A stretch of DNA of 64,000 bases from a bacterium (GTDB taxonomy: Bacteria > Armatimonadota > UBA5829), in NCBI GenBank assembly GCA_021372295.1, contig JAJFUS010000043.1, positions 1-64,000 on the forward strand, read 5' to 3'. How positions within the stretch are numbered: the first letter of the stretch is position 1; every line of letters starts with the position of its first letter. The notes beneath the pieces were generated by a model. The model searched no databases. It was given only the letters and a program-made list of their open reading frames with translations, and was not told the origin of the DNA. Shown here piece by piece: positions 26,324-35,075 of this stretch. Made by a program: the position numbers and the translations under genes.

Positions 26324-26456
26324 CTGGCTCACCTCCCAGGAGTTTGTGCGTACAGCAGGATTCCCATCGCACGACAGGTTAAAACGCCTGTGCAAAGAGT
26401 AAAGTGGGTAAAAAGATTCTGAGGAATCCAATATCGGAAAGTGAAGTGATGAAGCG

Positions 26457-27014
26457 ATGGAAACAGTTCATGAAGGGGGCGACTGGTGGTTCTACGTTAC
26501 CCTTGGAGTCCTTATGATAGCATTGGGCATACTGGCGATTGGTGTGCCGTTCGTTACGACACTCGCTCTGGCCTACGTGCTGGGGCTTATCGTTTTAGTG
26601 AGCGGGATTGCGGTATGCATTCACGCATTTAAAACAAGGTCGGTCGGAGGGTTTGTCCTGAAACTTGTTACCGGAATCGTGTATATTGCGGCGGGTATAT
26701 TTCTGCTGGCATATCCGTTGGCCGGGACAGTAGCATTAACGCTCGTGCTCGCGATTTTCTGGACTGTGGCGGGCATAGTAAAGATAATTCGCGCCATATC
26801 CGAGCGACACGAACCAAACTGGGGATGGACTCTCTTCAACGGCATCGTGACACTGATCCTCGGTCTGATAGTCTGGAGTATGTGGCCGACAGCGAGTCTA
26901 TGGGTTTTAGGGCTCTTTGTCGGAATCGACCTGATTATAGCCGGGTGGACGGTGGTTGCGCTTGCATTTGCCGCTCGCGGAGGGTTCTTTACCCCGTTGT
27001 ACCACCCGACCTGA
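26457..27014 (+). CDS. HdeD-family membrane protein (DUF308)
   Basis: A 185-residue protein with six hydrophobic helices in three pairs. The repeated pattern L-G-I-L-A-I-G-x-P and AGIFLLAYPLAG are typical of HdeD/DUF308 proteins, linked to acid stress in enterobacteria but of unknown mechanism. ATG 26457 starts METVHEGGDWWFYVTLGVLM. A hairpin terminator follows 12 bases after the stop. Confidence 0.85.
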   Translation: METVHEGGDWWFYVTLGVLMIALGILAIGVPFVTTLALAYVLGLIVLVSGIAVCIHAFKTRSVGGFVLKLVTGIVYIAAGIFLLAYPLAGTVALTLVLAIFWTVAGIVKIIRAISERHEPNWGWTLFNGIVTLILGLIVWSMWPTASLWVLGLFVGIDLIIAGWTVVALAFAARGGFFTPLYHPT

Positions 27015-27026
27015 CGCAAAATGGGG

Positions 27027-27059
27027 TAGGGCGGCGGCTTATGAAGCCGCTGCTCTACC
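27027..27059. terminator. Hairpin between convergent genes
   Basis: GTAGGGCGGCGGCTT pairs with AAGCCGCTGCTCTAC (15 pairs, wobbles included) around a 3-base loop. It lies between the convergent HdeD-like gene and the membrane protein gene at 27071, where a bidirectional terminator is expected. T-runs are short on both strands. Confidence 0.55.
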
Positions 27060-27070
27060 TATGTACAAGG

Positions 27071-28048
27071 TCAATCTCCTTCAGATGACTCCGTATTGTT
27101 ACTGCTCGGCGGAATTTGCTCCTGCCCCTGCGCGGGAATTTCGCGTGTACGCCGGTCGATTTCGTCCGCGAGCAGTTGGAGGTCGAAGCCTTCTTTGCGT
27201 ATGCGAAGATCGTAATAGAGCAGGATCACGACTATTGATGTTATCGGCATCAGAATCGTGCTCACAATGCCGTTTACAACATTGTGAACAATCAGCACAC
27301 CGGTACCAGGCAGGCTGCCCGCCATCGAATCTCGCATCACGACGAATGACGTGGGAGCCGACAGCATACCCTCAATGAGAAACACCACTACTCCGGCGAT
27401 AAGAATAGCGCCAAACGCTTTCAGCATGCCGCCCTTTATCAAATTCCAACTTCGTTTCATGGCCGCGATCGGCCTGTGCGATTCCACGAAATATGCAGGT
27501 GCAAGCATTACGAGTTTCATAATAATCCATATCGGCAGGGCAAACGCTGCAACACCGGCGAACAATAGCGCAATGCCTGCGCCGACTGCAGCCGCCGTCC
27601 TGATTGCCGCAATCAACGCCATTCCCATCGATATGAGGACAATGGGCAGTGTCAACGCGGCAATGGCAATGAGTCCGGTGAGGGCTGTCGCGCCGATAAA
27701 CGGCAGCAAAACGCCTAATTTTCCGACGCGTCGGTAACATTCGACAATCGAGGCCGGTCGATCCAAATATCGTTCTGAAACAGCGAAAGTCAGTGCGGCC
27801 GTCACCAGAGGGTTTACCACCACGTACAGCAGCAATATAGCCAGCGCAATCCAAATCATAGCGCCCGGGTCAAATGTTTTTTGCATGAGCCGTGGTTGGG
27901 GAATAAATTGCATCAGCAGCGAATACGGAATATACAAGACAGCCGATATCCCCACAAGCAGCACGAAATTGCTCTTGTATATTTCGACGGTCTCGTCCAA
28001 AATGTCCGCGATACTCAACTGACGAAGACGCCTGTTTCGCGTATTCAC
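27071..28048 (-). CDS. Polytopic membrane protein, DUF975/YciC-like
   Basis: A 325-residue protein with about six hydrophobic segments. It begins RRLRQLSIADILDETVEIYK, the usual start of these glycerophosphodiester-phosphodiesterase-membrane-domain-like proteins, and has VESHRPIAAMKRSWNLIKGG after a long helix pair. The C-terminal 50 residues are soluble and acidic. Function is unknown. It follows tatD by 9 bases and is the last gene of the minus-strand group lptD-like, tatD, membrane protein. The start is GTG 28048 behind GGGGG. Confidence 0.75.
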   Translation of the reverse strand: MNTRNRRLRQLSIADILDETVEIYKSNFVLLVGISAVLYIPYSLLMQFIPQPRLMQKTFDPGAMIWIALAILLLYVVVNPLVTAALTFAVSERYLDRPASIVECYRRVGKLGVLLPFIGATALTGLIAIAALTLPIVLISMGMALIAAIRTAAAVGAGIALLFAGVAAFALPIWIIMKLVMLAPAYFVESHRPIAAMKRSWNLIKGGMLKAFGAILIAGVVVFLIEGMLSAPTSFVVMRDSMAGSLPGTGVLIVHNVVNGIVSTILMPITSIVVILLYYDLRIRKEGFDLQLLADEIDRRTREIPAQGQEQIPPSSNNTESSEGD

Positions 28049-28057
28049 GATAACCCC

Positions 28058-28843
28058 CTATAGCCCATTTCCGAACAGCGCTTTCGCGTTGCGGGTCGTT
28101 ATTTCAGCCAGTTCTTCAACTGTCATGCCCTTGACTCGGGCAACTTCTTCAAGAACATAGCGAACGTAAGCCGGTTCATTGCGCTTGCCCCTATATGGAA
28201 CCGGACTCAAATACGGACAGTCGGTTTCCACCAGAAGCCGGTCGGACGGACACATCTCCACAACTTTGCGTTGATCTTCTGATGACTTGTATGTTATAGG
28301 ACCATCAGCACCGATGTAAAACCCAGCGTCCAATACTCGACGCGCAAAATCGCAGTCTCCAGAGAAAAAATGAAACACTCCACCCACAATATTCGACATG
28401 CGCGTTTCAAGCACCTGCATCACCTCCGAATTGGACTCTCGGCTGTGAATAACAATAGGGAGCTTGAGGTTTGCAGCCAGGTCGATCTGTAACTCGAATG
28501 CTCTGCGCTGATCCGGCCTCGGGCTGAAATCGTAGTGAAAGTCCAGCCCAATCTCTCCTATTGCCACCACTTTCGCGCACTGAGCCAGTTTGATCAATTC
28601 GTCGGCGACTTCATCGTCGTAGTTCCTGGCGTCGTGTGGATGCACTCCCACTGTGGCAAAAATACACTCGTAACGTTTGGCTAGCTCCACTGCGGCCCGA
28701 CTCGAGGGCATATCGTAGCCGGGCACGATTATTCGACCGACCCCTGCGTCATTTGCGCGCGCAATCACATTGTCGAGGTCGGCTGCAAATTTTGGGTCGT
28801 TGAGATGAGCATGAGTGTCGATGATTGTAATGTCTGGGTTCAT
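28058..28843 (-). CDS. tatD: TatD-family metal-dependent hydrolase
   Basis: A 261-residue TIM-barrel hydrolase. IIDTHAHLNDPKF gives the H-x-H pair, VVAIGEIGLDFHYDFSPRP the metal Glu, LPIVIHSRESN and GVFHFFSGD the two other His, and LLVETDCPYLSPVPYRGKRN the C-terminal Asp motif. TatD enzymes are 3'-5' DNA/RNA exonucleases or D-Tyr-tRNA-like hydrolases. ATG 28843 (MNPDITIIDTHAHL) is preferred to TTG 28855. It is cotranscribed with its minus-strand neighbours. Confidence 0.92.
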   Translation of the reverse strand: MNPDITIIDTHAHLNDPKFAADLDNVIARANDAGVGRIIVPGYDMPSSRAAVELAKRYECIFATVGVHPHDARNYDDEVADELIKLAQCAKVVAIGEIGLDFHYDFSPRPDQRRAFELQIDLAANLKLPIVIHSRESNSEVMQVLETRMSNIVGGVFHFFSGDCDFARRVLDAGFYIGADGPITYKSSEDQRKVVEMCPSDRLLVETDCPYLSPVPYRGKRNEPAYVRYVLEEVARVKGMTVEELAEITTRNAKALFGNGL

Positions 28844-28861
28844 TTGTCTCGTCAATCGCGA

Positions 28862-30253
28862 TCACAAGTTGATAAGAGTTACGTCGAACGACAATCGCTG
28901 TATTCTGTCTCTCCAGCGGATCCAGGACGCCAGACAATCGCTGTGCCATCCGTACATTGCTTCCCAGTCATAAAGCTGTTCGGCGTCGATGTCGTAGCTG
29001 AGCACCAGCCCGACCGTATGGCTGCTGAAATTGACTTGAAAAGCTCCCTGGAACTCGTGAAATATGTCTATGTTGTCGAACTGAAACGGCGTGACGCCGG
29101 ATTCGCTGCGCGTTATATATCTGACGGACGCGTACGACGAATTCGACCACAAATGGCTGGCGTCGACGGCATAGGCCGCCTGCTGGTAAGAATCTCCGTT
29201 ACTGTATGTCGCCCAGGTGTGCGAAATCACTGGCTGAACGGTGGTGGATGGCCCTAGCGACCAGAAATTCAGACCAGCAGTCGCGTTGATAAGACCTCGA
29301 TCCGTATAGCCCGGCAGCCCGGGAGACTCGCGATAACGCCCCCATGTCGTGATGATCTCGGGGTATATGTCCAGCCTCGGGTCGAGTTTCGTCCCTGTAA
29401 AATTGATCTGTTTGCCTATATATCTCAGCCCCAACTCGGGTTGCTTGTAGACTATGAGATTGTCGTTTTCAATGTCATAGGTCCTCTGTTTGAGCGAAAA
29501 AGTGCCGAAAGCCCTCAGCCGCGCGGCATTCACAGGCTCCATCGACTCCGGCGAACACGGTCCGCCCACCGGCTCCTTAGGCAACTCCAGCACATCTGCG
29601 CGCAGGCTATCATAAGTTAGAAAGCGGCCCGGAAAATAATCGAGGTTTCCGTTGAGGCCGTAAATGCCCGTGAACTGTCCCTGCACGCCGTTTTCGGTTG
29701 TAAGGCGCAGATCCGCGACGGTGCGAAACCTGTCATTATCTATGAGCCTCAAGTTCTGAGACAGAGTGAAGCCGTCATCAGGATCGAACCCAGGAATCGG
29801 AAAGACGTTATTCGCAGCACTTTGTCCGCCTGTGCTCAGCTTGATCGACGGAAGTGTCAGCACCCTCAGGTTGCCAAGAAAAAGCGAGGCATCTCGGGCG
29901 CGTAGTTTATTATTTGGAAGTAATGTCACCTCGCGTGCTTCCAGGCGATAATCCGGCTTCCGGCGTTCGCAGGTCGTGAAGATCACGTCCTGCATCCTGC
30001 CGGAGCGCGCATTGTAGTCATACTCAGCCACAGATGCATTCAGACGCGCCTTTCCCTTTTGAAAAAAGACACTTCCGAACGCGCGCAGTGTCGATCCGGT
30101 ATGCTCATATTTTTGAGCCTCTATCAACACAGGCTCCGGCTGATTGGTTACGCATACAGGCTGAGGACGTACGAGATCAGTATCGACAGTGACTTGCGCA
30201 ATCGCCGGAACGCAAAATATCAAACAGAGGATTATAGTAAAACGAAGTATCAT
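28862..30253 (-). CDS. LptD/OstA-like outer membrane protein
   Basis: A 463-residue exported protein. A signal peptide (MILRFTIILCLIFCVPAIA) is followed by an OstA/LptA-type beta-jellyroll: EPVLIEAQKYEHTGSTLRAF, GSVFFQKGKARLNASVAEYD and VTLLPNNKLRARDASLFLGN. The rest (about 170-463) alternates like a beta-barrel and ends QRLSFDVTLINL. LptD places lipopolysaccharide in the outer leaflet. At 463 residues it is shorter than proteobacterial LptD (about 750-800), as in several non-proteobacterial diderms. It supports an outer membrane in this organism. Confidence 0.78.
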   Translation of the reverse strand: MILRFTIILCLIFCVPAIAQVTVDTDLVRPQPVCVTNQPEPVLIEAQKYEHTGSTLRAFGSVFFQKGKARLNASVAEYDYNARSGRMQDVIFTTCERRKPDYRLEAREVTLLPNNKLRARDASLFLGNLRVLTLPSIKLSTGGQSAANNVFPIPGFDPDDGFTLSQNLRLIDNDRFRTVADLRLTTENGVQGQFTGIYGLNGNLDYFPGRFLTYDSLRADVLELPKEPVGGPCSPESMEPVNAARLRAFGTFSLKQRTYDIENDNLIVYKQPELGLRYIGKQINFTGTKLDPRLDIYPEIITTWGRYRESPGLPGYTDRGLINATAGLNFWSLGPSTTVQPVISHTWATYSNGDSYQQAAYAVDASHLWSNSSYASVRYITRSESGVTPFQFDNIDIFHEFQGAFQVNFSSHTVGLVLSYDIDAEQLYDWEAMYGWHSDCLASWIRWRDRIQRLSFDVTLINL

Positions 30254-30324
30254 TACAGGCTCAATCTAGCACAGCAGTCGCGTCATTGTCAAACCTAGAC
30301 GCGGGAAACACAGCGATATGGCTG

Positions 30325-30353
30325 TTTACATACGCGCGAATTTCGACTATATT
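30325..30353 (+). promoter_or_regulatory. Promoter of the sugar importer genes
   Basis: TTTACA (30325-30330) and TATATT (30348-30353) are 17 bases apart and end 9 bases before the ATG at 30363. This is close to consensus but leaves a nearly leaderless message. Confidence 0.5.
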
Positions 30354-30362
30354 GGATAGCAA

Positions 30363-32696
30363 ATGAGAAGTAAACTGACCATAACCGCAACCATATTGCT
30401 GCTTTTCGCTGCGCTTGTGACACCGGTGCAGGCCAAAGAGACAATCGTCTTCTGGTATGGAGCCACTCAGGACGAACGCGCCGCGTATGAAAAGATGATC
30501 GCCGACTTTGAGCGCGCCAACCCCGACATCAAAGTAAACGCAATGCTCGTGCCGATGAGCTATGTCGAGCGTAAGATGATTCTGTCAGTGGCTGGAGGCG
30601 TGCCGCCGGACGTTGTGCGATTCTACGCGCATCTTGGCGGCGAGTTGATGTCACGAGGTGGGCTTGAACCTCTGGATGATCTGATTGAGCGTGACAAGTT
30701 TGATCTGGCGGATTTCTACAAAGTCGGGGTCGAGCAGAATACATATCAAGGCAAACTGTACGGCATTCCGTGGGTCCTCAGCCCTAATGCGCTGTTTTAT
30801 AACAAGAAACTGTTTAAGAATGCTGGGCTAAACCCTAACAAACCTCCACGCAATTGGGCCGAACTCGAAGACTATGCAATGAGGCTTACCAAACGTGATG
30901 CCGGGGGTCGCATCGAACGCATAGGGTTTGCGGACTTCTTTAACAACAATCCCTACAATTTTTCTTTGTATTTGTGGCAATCCAACGGCCAGTTGCTGTC
31001 GCCTGACGGTCGCACTGCTCGATTTAACAGTCCCGAAGGCGTTGCAGCGCTTACATGGATGAAGTCGTTTTTATACAGAGAAGCCGGCGGCGTGAAACAA
31101 CTCCAGACGTTCAATGCGAACTTCAAGGGAGCAACTCAGGACCCGTTTGGCCAGGGGCTTGTCGCGATGCGCGTCGATACGCCGTTTCGCATTCCCGACC
31201 TGCGCAAATATTTCCCCGATCTCGACTTCGGAATCGCCGCGATTCCATATAAAGACAAGGCCGCAATTGAGGTTGTCGGCAACTCTCTGGTGATTCCGCG
31301 TGGAAGCAAGCATCGCGAGGCGGCGTGGAGGTTCGTAAAGTTCGCCACAAGCCCTGAGCAGCTCGCGGCGATATGCAAGGTGGCGGGAAGAATTCCTGCA
31401 AGGGAGTCGGTCGCTCACAAGCCGGAGTTTTACTCCGACCCCATCACGCGCGCGTTTGTCGATCAGATACAATATGGTCATACTGTTCCGATAGTGCCGG
31501 GCTGGAAGGAAGTGGCCGATGACCTTGCTCGAAACATTGAACAGGCGCTCAAAGGGCAGGCGACTCCGAAAGCTGCTCTGGATACCGCTGCTGCGTCAGC
31601 CGATAAGATACTCGCCAAAGCCAACGAGGATATGTCCGGCTTCGCTCTTGTGCCATGGAGGGCTCTGGGCATAATCGCGCTGGTCGCGTTGGTCGCGGCT
31701 CTTGTGACAGCGATTGTGTTCGTGCGAAAAAAGACTGCCGACAGCCGCTCCGAACGCAAAGAGGCGATTACTTTTTATCTGTTCGCGATGCCGTGGATAG
31801 TCGGGTTTCTGGTGCTCACACTCGGCGCAATGCTGGCGTCGCTTGTGATGAGTTTCAGTAAATGGGACGCGCTCTCACCCGCCCATTTCATCGGTGCGCG
31901 CAATTACATTGATATGTTTACGTCGGATCCAAGGTTCTTCAAAGCAATCGGTGTGACGGCATATTATGCGGTTTTCAGCATACCGCTCGCGATTGTCGGC
32001 GGGTTGGGTGTGTCGGTATTGATGAACCAGAAGATTTTCGGAATACGCATATTCCGCACGATATTCTATCTACCGGTAGTCATATCGGGTGTCGCCACTT
32101 CAATGCTGTGGCTGTATGTGTTCAACCCTACCACTGGGATCTTGAACAAACTTCTTATGTTGCACGTCATTCCAGGCATTTCGGAAGGCCACTTCGCATG
32201 GATTCCGTTATGGGCAAATCCGCCTGCATGGCTGCTCGATCCACAGTGGGCGATGCCTGCGTTCATAATAATGGGATTTTGGGGAGTGGGCGGCGCCATG
32301 ATAGTATATCTTGCCGCACTTCAGGGAATCCCCGAAGAGCTCTACGAGGCAGCAAAGCTCGACGGCGCGGGTTCGTGGAAAATATTCCGGCATGTCACTC
32401 TGCCTCTACTTACTCCGGCGATATTTTATCAACTGGTTGTCGGCACGATGTATGCGCTTCAAATGTTCACACAAGCGTATATTATCAGTTACATCGCGAG
32501 TGGAACCGTGGGTGGGCCGGACGACTCAACTCTGTTCTATGCGCTGTACTTGTGGAAAAACTCGTTCGAGTTCATGAAAATGGGCTATGGTTCGGCGATG
32601 GCGTGGGTGCTGTTCCTGATTGTGCTGGCGATTACCTTGATTCACCTCAAGGGATCAAAGCGGTGGGTTTATTACGAGGGGTCACAAGACAAATGA
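30363..32696 (+). CDS. Sugar ABC importer: substrate-binding protein fused to permease
   Basis: A 777-residue fusion. Residues 1-25 are a signal or anchor; 26-425 a family-1 sugar-binding protein (VFWYGATQDERAAYEKMIAD, GIPWVLSPNALFYNKKLF, FVKFATSPEQLAAICKVAGR). A helix (about 430-455, ALGIIALVALVAALVTAIVF) leads into a MalF-type permease (about 465-777) with YLFAMPWIVGFLVLTLGAML and the EAA loop EELYEAAKLDGAGSWKIFRH (about 656). No frameshift separates the halves. The fusion tethers the binding protein to the membrane. Substrate unknown. It overlaps the second permease by four bases; the ATPase is not in the window. Confidence 0.9.
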   Translation: MRSKLTITATILLLFAALVTPVQAKETIVFWYGATQDERAAYEKMIADFERANPDIKVNAMLVPMSYVERKMILSVAGGVPPDVVRFYAHLGGELMSRGGLEPLDDLIERDKFDLADFYKVGVEQNTYQGKLYGIPWVLSPNALFYNKKLFKNAGLNPNKPPRNWAELEDYAMRLTKRDAGGRIERIGFADFFNNNPYNFSLYLWQSNGQLLSPDGRTARFNSPEGVAALTWMKSFLYREAGGVKQLQTFNANFKGATQDPFGQGLVAMRVDTPFRIPDLRKYFPDLDFGIAAIPYKDKAAIEVVGNSLVIPRGSKHREAAWRFVKFATSPEQLAAICKVAGRIPARESVAHKPEFYSDPITRAFVDQIQYGHTVPIVPGWKEVADDLARNIEQALKGQATPKAALDTAAASADKILAKANEDMSGFALVPWRALGIIALVALVAALVTAIVFVRKKTADSRSERKEAITFYLFAMPWIVGFLVLTLGAMLASLVMSFSKWDALSPAHFIGARNYIDMFTSDPRFFKAIGVTAYYAVFSIPLAIVGGLGVSVLMNQKIFGIRIFRTIFYLPVVISGVATSMLWLYVFNPTTGILNKLLMLHVIPGISEGHFAWIPLWANPPAWLLDPQWAMPAFIIMGFWGVGGAMIVYLAALQGIPEELYEAAKLDGAGSWKIFRHVTLPLLTPAIFYQLVVGTMYALQMFTQAYIISYIASGTVGGPDDSTLFYALYLWKNSFEFMKMGYGSAMAWVLFLIVLAITLIHLKGSKRWVYYEGSQDK

Positions 32697-33514
32697 GATA
32701 TATTCGCACGGCTCTCATATATATACTGATTATTGCTGGAGCGGCGCTGTTCCTGATTCCGCTAATGTGGATGCTGACTGTGTCATTGAGCACTCCACAG
32801 GAGGTCGCACAGCCGGGTATACGGCTGTTTCCCACACAGTTTCGATGGAGCAACTACAAGACCGCGCTCACACTCATGCCGTTCGCAAAATACGCGTTGA
32901 ACACAATGACCGTGACGTTTCTGGCCGTAATCGGAGGGATGCTTTCCAGCGCGATGGTCGCATTCGCATTTGCTCGACTTAAGGCTCCCGGTAAAGACGG
33001 ACTTTTCGTGGTGATGCTCTCGACAATGATGCTCCCGGCGATGGTTACGATGATCCCGCTCTTTATAATCTTCAAAAGCCTGGGCTGGTACGACACTCTC
33101 CTGCCGCTTATAGTGCCTGCGTTCTTCGGCAATGCATTTTATATTTTCCTGATGCGACAATTTTTTATGACGATTCCGGTCGACCTGGAAGACGCCGCCA
33201 AAATCGACGGCTGTGGGACATTTCGCATCTTCTGGCAGATTATTATGCCTCTGTCCAAGCCGGTGCTGGTGAGTGTGGCGGTGTTTTCGTTTGTCGCGCA
33301 CTGGAACGACTTCCTCACGCCGCTCATATACTTAAATTCGGTCGATAAACGCACCCTTGCGCTGGGCCTGGCAACTTTTTCGGACGTGTGGGGAGTGGAT
33401 ATTGTGTCGCTCATGGCCGCCTCGACGGCTGTTTTGCTGCCCGTGCTGGTGATCTTCTTCTTGGCACAAAAATATTTCGTGCAGGGTGTCGTGATGACTG
33501 GGATGAAGGGGTAG
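32693..33514 (+). CDS. Sugar ABC transporter permease, MalG type
   Basis: A 273-residue permease with six helices. It begins MRYIRTALIYILIIAGAALF and carries the EAA motif VDLEDAAKIDGCGTFRIFWQ, which contacts the ATPase, and the C-terminal FLAQKYFVQGVVMTGMKG typical of MalG proteins. It partners with the permease half of the preceding fusion. ATG 32693 overlaps the upstream TGA. An ATP-binding subunit may be supplied by a shared MsmK-like protein elsewhere. Confidence 0.93.
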   Translation: MRYIRTALIYILIIAGAALFLIPLMWMLTVSLSTPQEVAQPGIRLFPTQFRWSNYKTALTLMPFAKYALNTMTVTFLAVIGGMLSSAMVAFAFARLKAPGKDGLFVVMLSTMMLPAMVTMIPLFIIFKSLGWYDTLLPLIVPAFFGNAFYIFLMRQFFMTIPVDLEDAAKIDGCGTFRIFWQIIMPLSKPVLVSVAVFSFVAHWNDFLTPLIYLNSVDKRTLALGLATFSDVWGVDIVSLMAASTAVLLPVLVIFFLAQKYFVQGVVMTGMKG

Positions 33515-33530
33515 CGCGGCTGAGATTTAT

Positions 33531-33560
33531 TTGACTGTTCGCCGCCGGATACTCTAGAAT
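33531..33560 (+). promoter_or_regulatory. Promoter ahead of the DUF3788 and purine genes
   Basis: TTGACT (33531-33536) and TAGAAT (33555-33560) are 18 bases apart. They follow the sugar permease stop and precede the DUF3788 gene by about 80 bases. No purine riboswitch or PurR box was recognised. Confidence 0.45.
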
Positions 33561-33640
33561 ATAGTTGGATGATGAATTGGAAGAATGTGGTCGCTTAGAC
33601 TTCAAGCTTTTCGACCATGCTTGTTCCAAGGACGAAACTG

Positions 33641-34081
33641 ATGCCTGATCCAAACGAACGAATGTTGGATAAGTCCATTCCGCCTGATGATATGTCCGTG
33701 GCCGGTTGGCTGGGCACGGAAGGCTACGAATACTGGCGGCAGATAGTTGAGTTTATTGAAACCAACTATCCTGGGGTATTTCAGCCTGATTGGTTGTTTG
33801 GCGGAAAAAAACACGGCTGGGGTTTGCGTTACAAAAAGTCAAAGTCGTTTTGTACGCTGATTCCTGAACGCGGAAGAGTTTTGATTGTGATTGTGTTTGG
33901 TGTAGTGGAACGCGGGAATGTTGAAAGCATTCTTCCGGAGTTGGCCTCACACACACGTCGTGATTATGAAACGGCGACTAACTACCATGACGGCAAATGG
34001 CTTGCACTGGCGGTAGACAATGATGATACTCTTTTCGATGTCAAACGTCTGCTGGCTATCAAACGACGTCCTTTGAAATGA
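33641..34081 (+). CDS. DUF3788 family protein
   Basis: A 146-residue soluble protein. PNERMLDKSIPPDDMSVAGW, NYPGVFQPDWLFGGKKHGWG and NYHDGKWLALAVDNDDTLFD, ending IKRRP, match DUF3788 over full length. Function unknown. ATG 33641 is preferred over ATG 33617 because AAGGA lies 8 bases upstream. It sits 40 bases ahead of purS, maybe by chance. Confidence 0.82.
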   Translation: MPDPNERMLDKSIPPDDMSVAGWLGTEGYEYWRQIVEFIETNYPGVFQPDWLFGGKKHGWGLRYKKSKSFCTLIPERGRVLIVIVFGVVERGNVESILPELASHTRRDYETATNYHDGKWLALAVDNDDTLFDVKRLLAIKRRPLK

Positions 34082-34121
34082 TTAGGCATATCTCATTCTT
34101 GGCTATTTTTGAGGAAAATCT

Positions 34122-34364
34122 ATGGCTAAAGTAAACGTATATGTAACTCTAAAGCCCGCTCTGCTGGATGCGCAGGGCAAGGTGGTGCAGGGCGCTCTGG
34201 AGAACCTTGGGTTCGACACCATTCAGAGCGTTCGCATGGGCAAATTTATTGAGATCGAAGTTGATGGCGGCAATGGCACGCTGGAGGCCGATGTCGAAGA
34301 GATGTGCAAGAAGCTTCTCGCCAACCCAAATACGGAGAATTACCGGTTCGAGATAGTAAAATAA
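34122..34364 (+). CDS. purS: Phosphoribosylformylglycinamidine synthase subunit PurS
   Basis: An 80-residue protein, MAKVNVYVTLKPALLDAQGK at the start, then GFDTIQSVRMGKFIEIEVDG and CKKLLANPNTENYRFEIVK, matching PurS. It joins PurQ and short PurL to form FGAM synthase, as in Gram-positive bacteria and archaea. GAGGAAAATCT lies before the start. It leads the purS-Q-L-F-M-N run. Confidence 0.95.
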   Translation: MAKVNVYVTLKPALLDAQGKVVQGALENLGFDTIQSVRMGKFIEIEVDGGNGTLEADVEEMCKKLLANPNTENYRFEIVK

Positions 34365-34377
34365 GGACAACTAACCC

Positions 34378-35067
34378 ATGAAATTCGGCGTAGTAATATT
34401 CCCCGGCTCCAACTGCGACCAGGACGCGTATTTCGCCGTGCGCGATGTTCTGAAGCAGCCGGTTGAATACATCTGGCATCAGGAAACCGACCTCAAAGGC
34501 TTCGATTGCATAATTCTGCCGGGCGGTTTTTCTTACGGCGATTATCTGCGCACAGGCGCGGTTGCAAAATTCAGCCCAGTGATGAATGCCGTTCAGGAAC
34601 ACGCGGCAAATGGCGGCAGGCTGATCGGAATCTGTAATGGCTTCCAGATTCTCTGCGAATCAGGTCTATTACCGGGCGCACTCATCCCAAATAACGGCCT
34701 GCGGTTCATCTGCAAGTATGTAAATTTGCGAGTTGCGAACAATCGCACGGGCTTCACCAACATGTGCGCCGAGGGCCAGGTTCTTAATATCCCGATAGCG
34801 CACCACGGCGGCAACTATTACGCTGACCCCAACACATTGAAGCGCATCGAAGACAACAATCAGGTTATATTGCGCTACTGTGATGAGTCGGGCAACGTAA
34901 CACCTGAAGCAAATCCCAACGGATCACTGAACAACATTGCTGGAATCATAAACGAGTCGGGCAACGTCGCGGGTATGATGCCTCACCCCGAGCGCGCGGT
35001 GGAACCGATTCTTGGCAGCGACGACGGACGATTGATAATGCAATCCATCGTGGAGAGCATGGCGTAG
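34378..35067 (+). CDS. purQ: Phosphoribosylformylglycinamidine synthase subunit PurQ (glutaminase)
   Basis: A 229-residue class-I glutamine amidotransferase that supplies ammonia to Pur[21 protein letters not shown] is the PurQ N-terminus, [20 protein letters not shown] contains the nucleophile Cys, and [12 protein letters not shown] holds the His/Glu of the triad. It starts 13 bases after purS. Confidence 0.96.
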   Translation: MKFGVVIFPGSNCDQDAYFAVRDVLKQPVEYIWHQETDLKGFDCIILPGGFSYGDYLRTGAVAKFSPVMNAVQEHAANGGRLIGICNGFQILCESGLLPGALIPNNGLRFICKYVNLRVANNRTGFTNMCAEGQVLNIPIAHHGGNYYADPNTLKRIEDNNQVILRYCDESGNVTPEANPNGSLNNIAGIINESGNVAGMMPHPERAVEPILGSDDGRLIMQSIVESMA

Positions 35068-35075
35068 AGGAAACA

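Noticed and set aside
32108-32692. Long upstream extension of the second sugar permease
   Set aside because: It lies in another frame inside the fusion gene; ATG 32693 with ATGA overlap and a normal MalG N-terminus is the real start.
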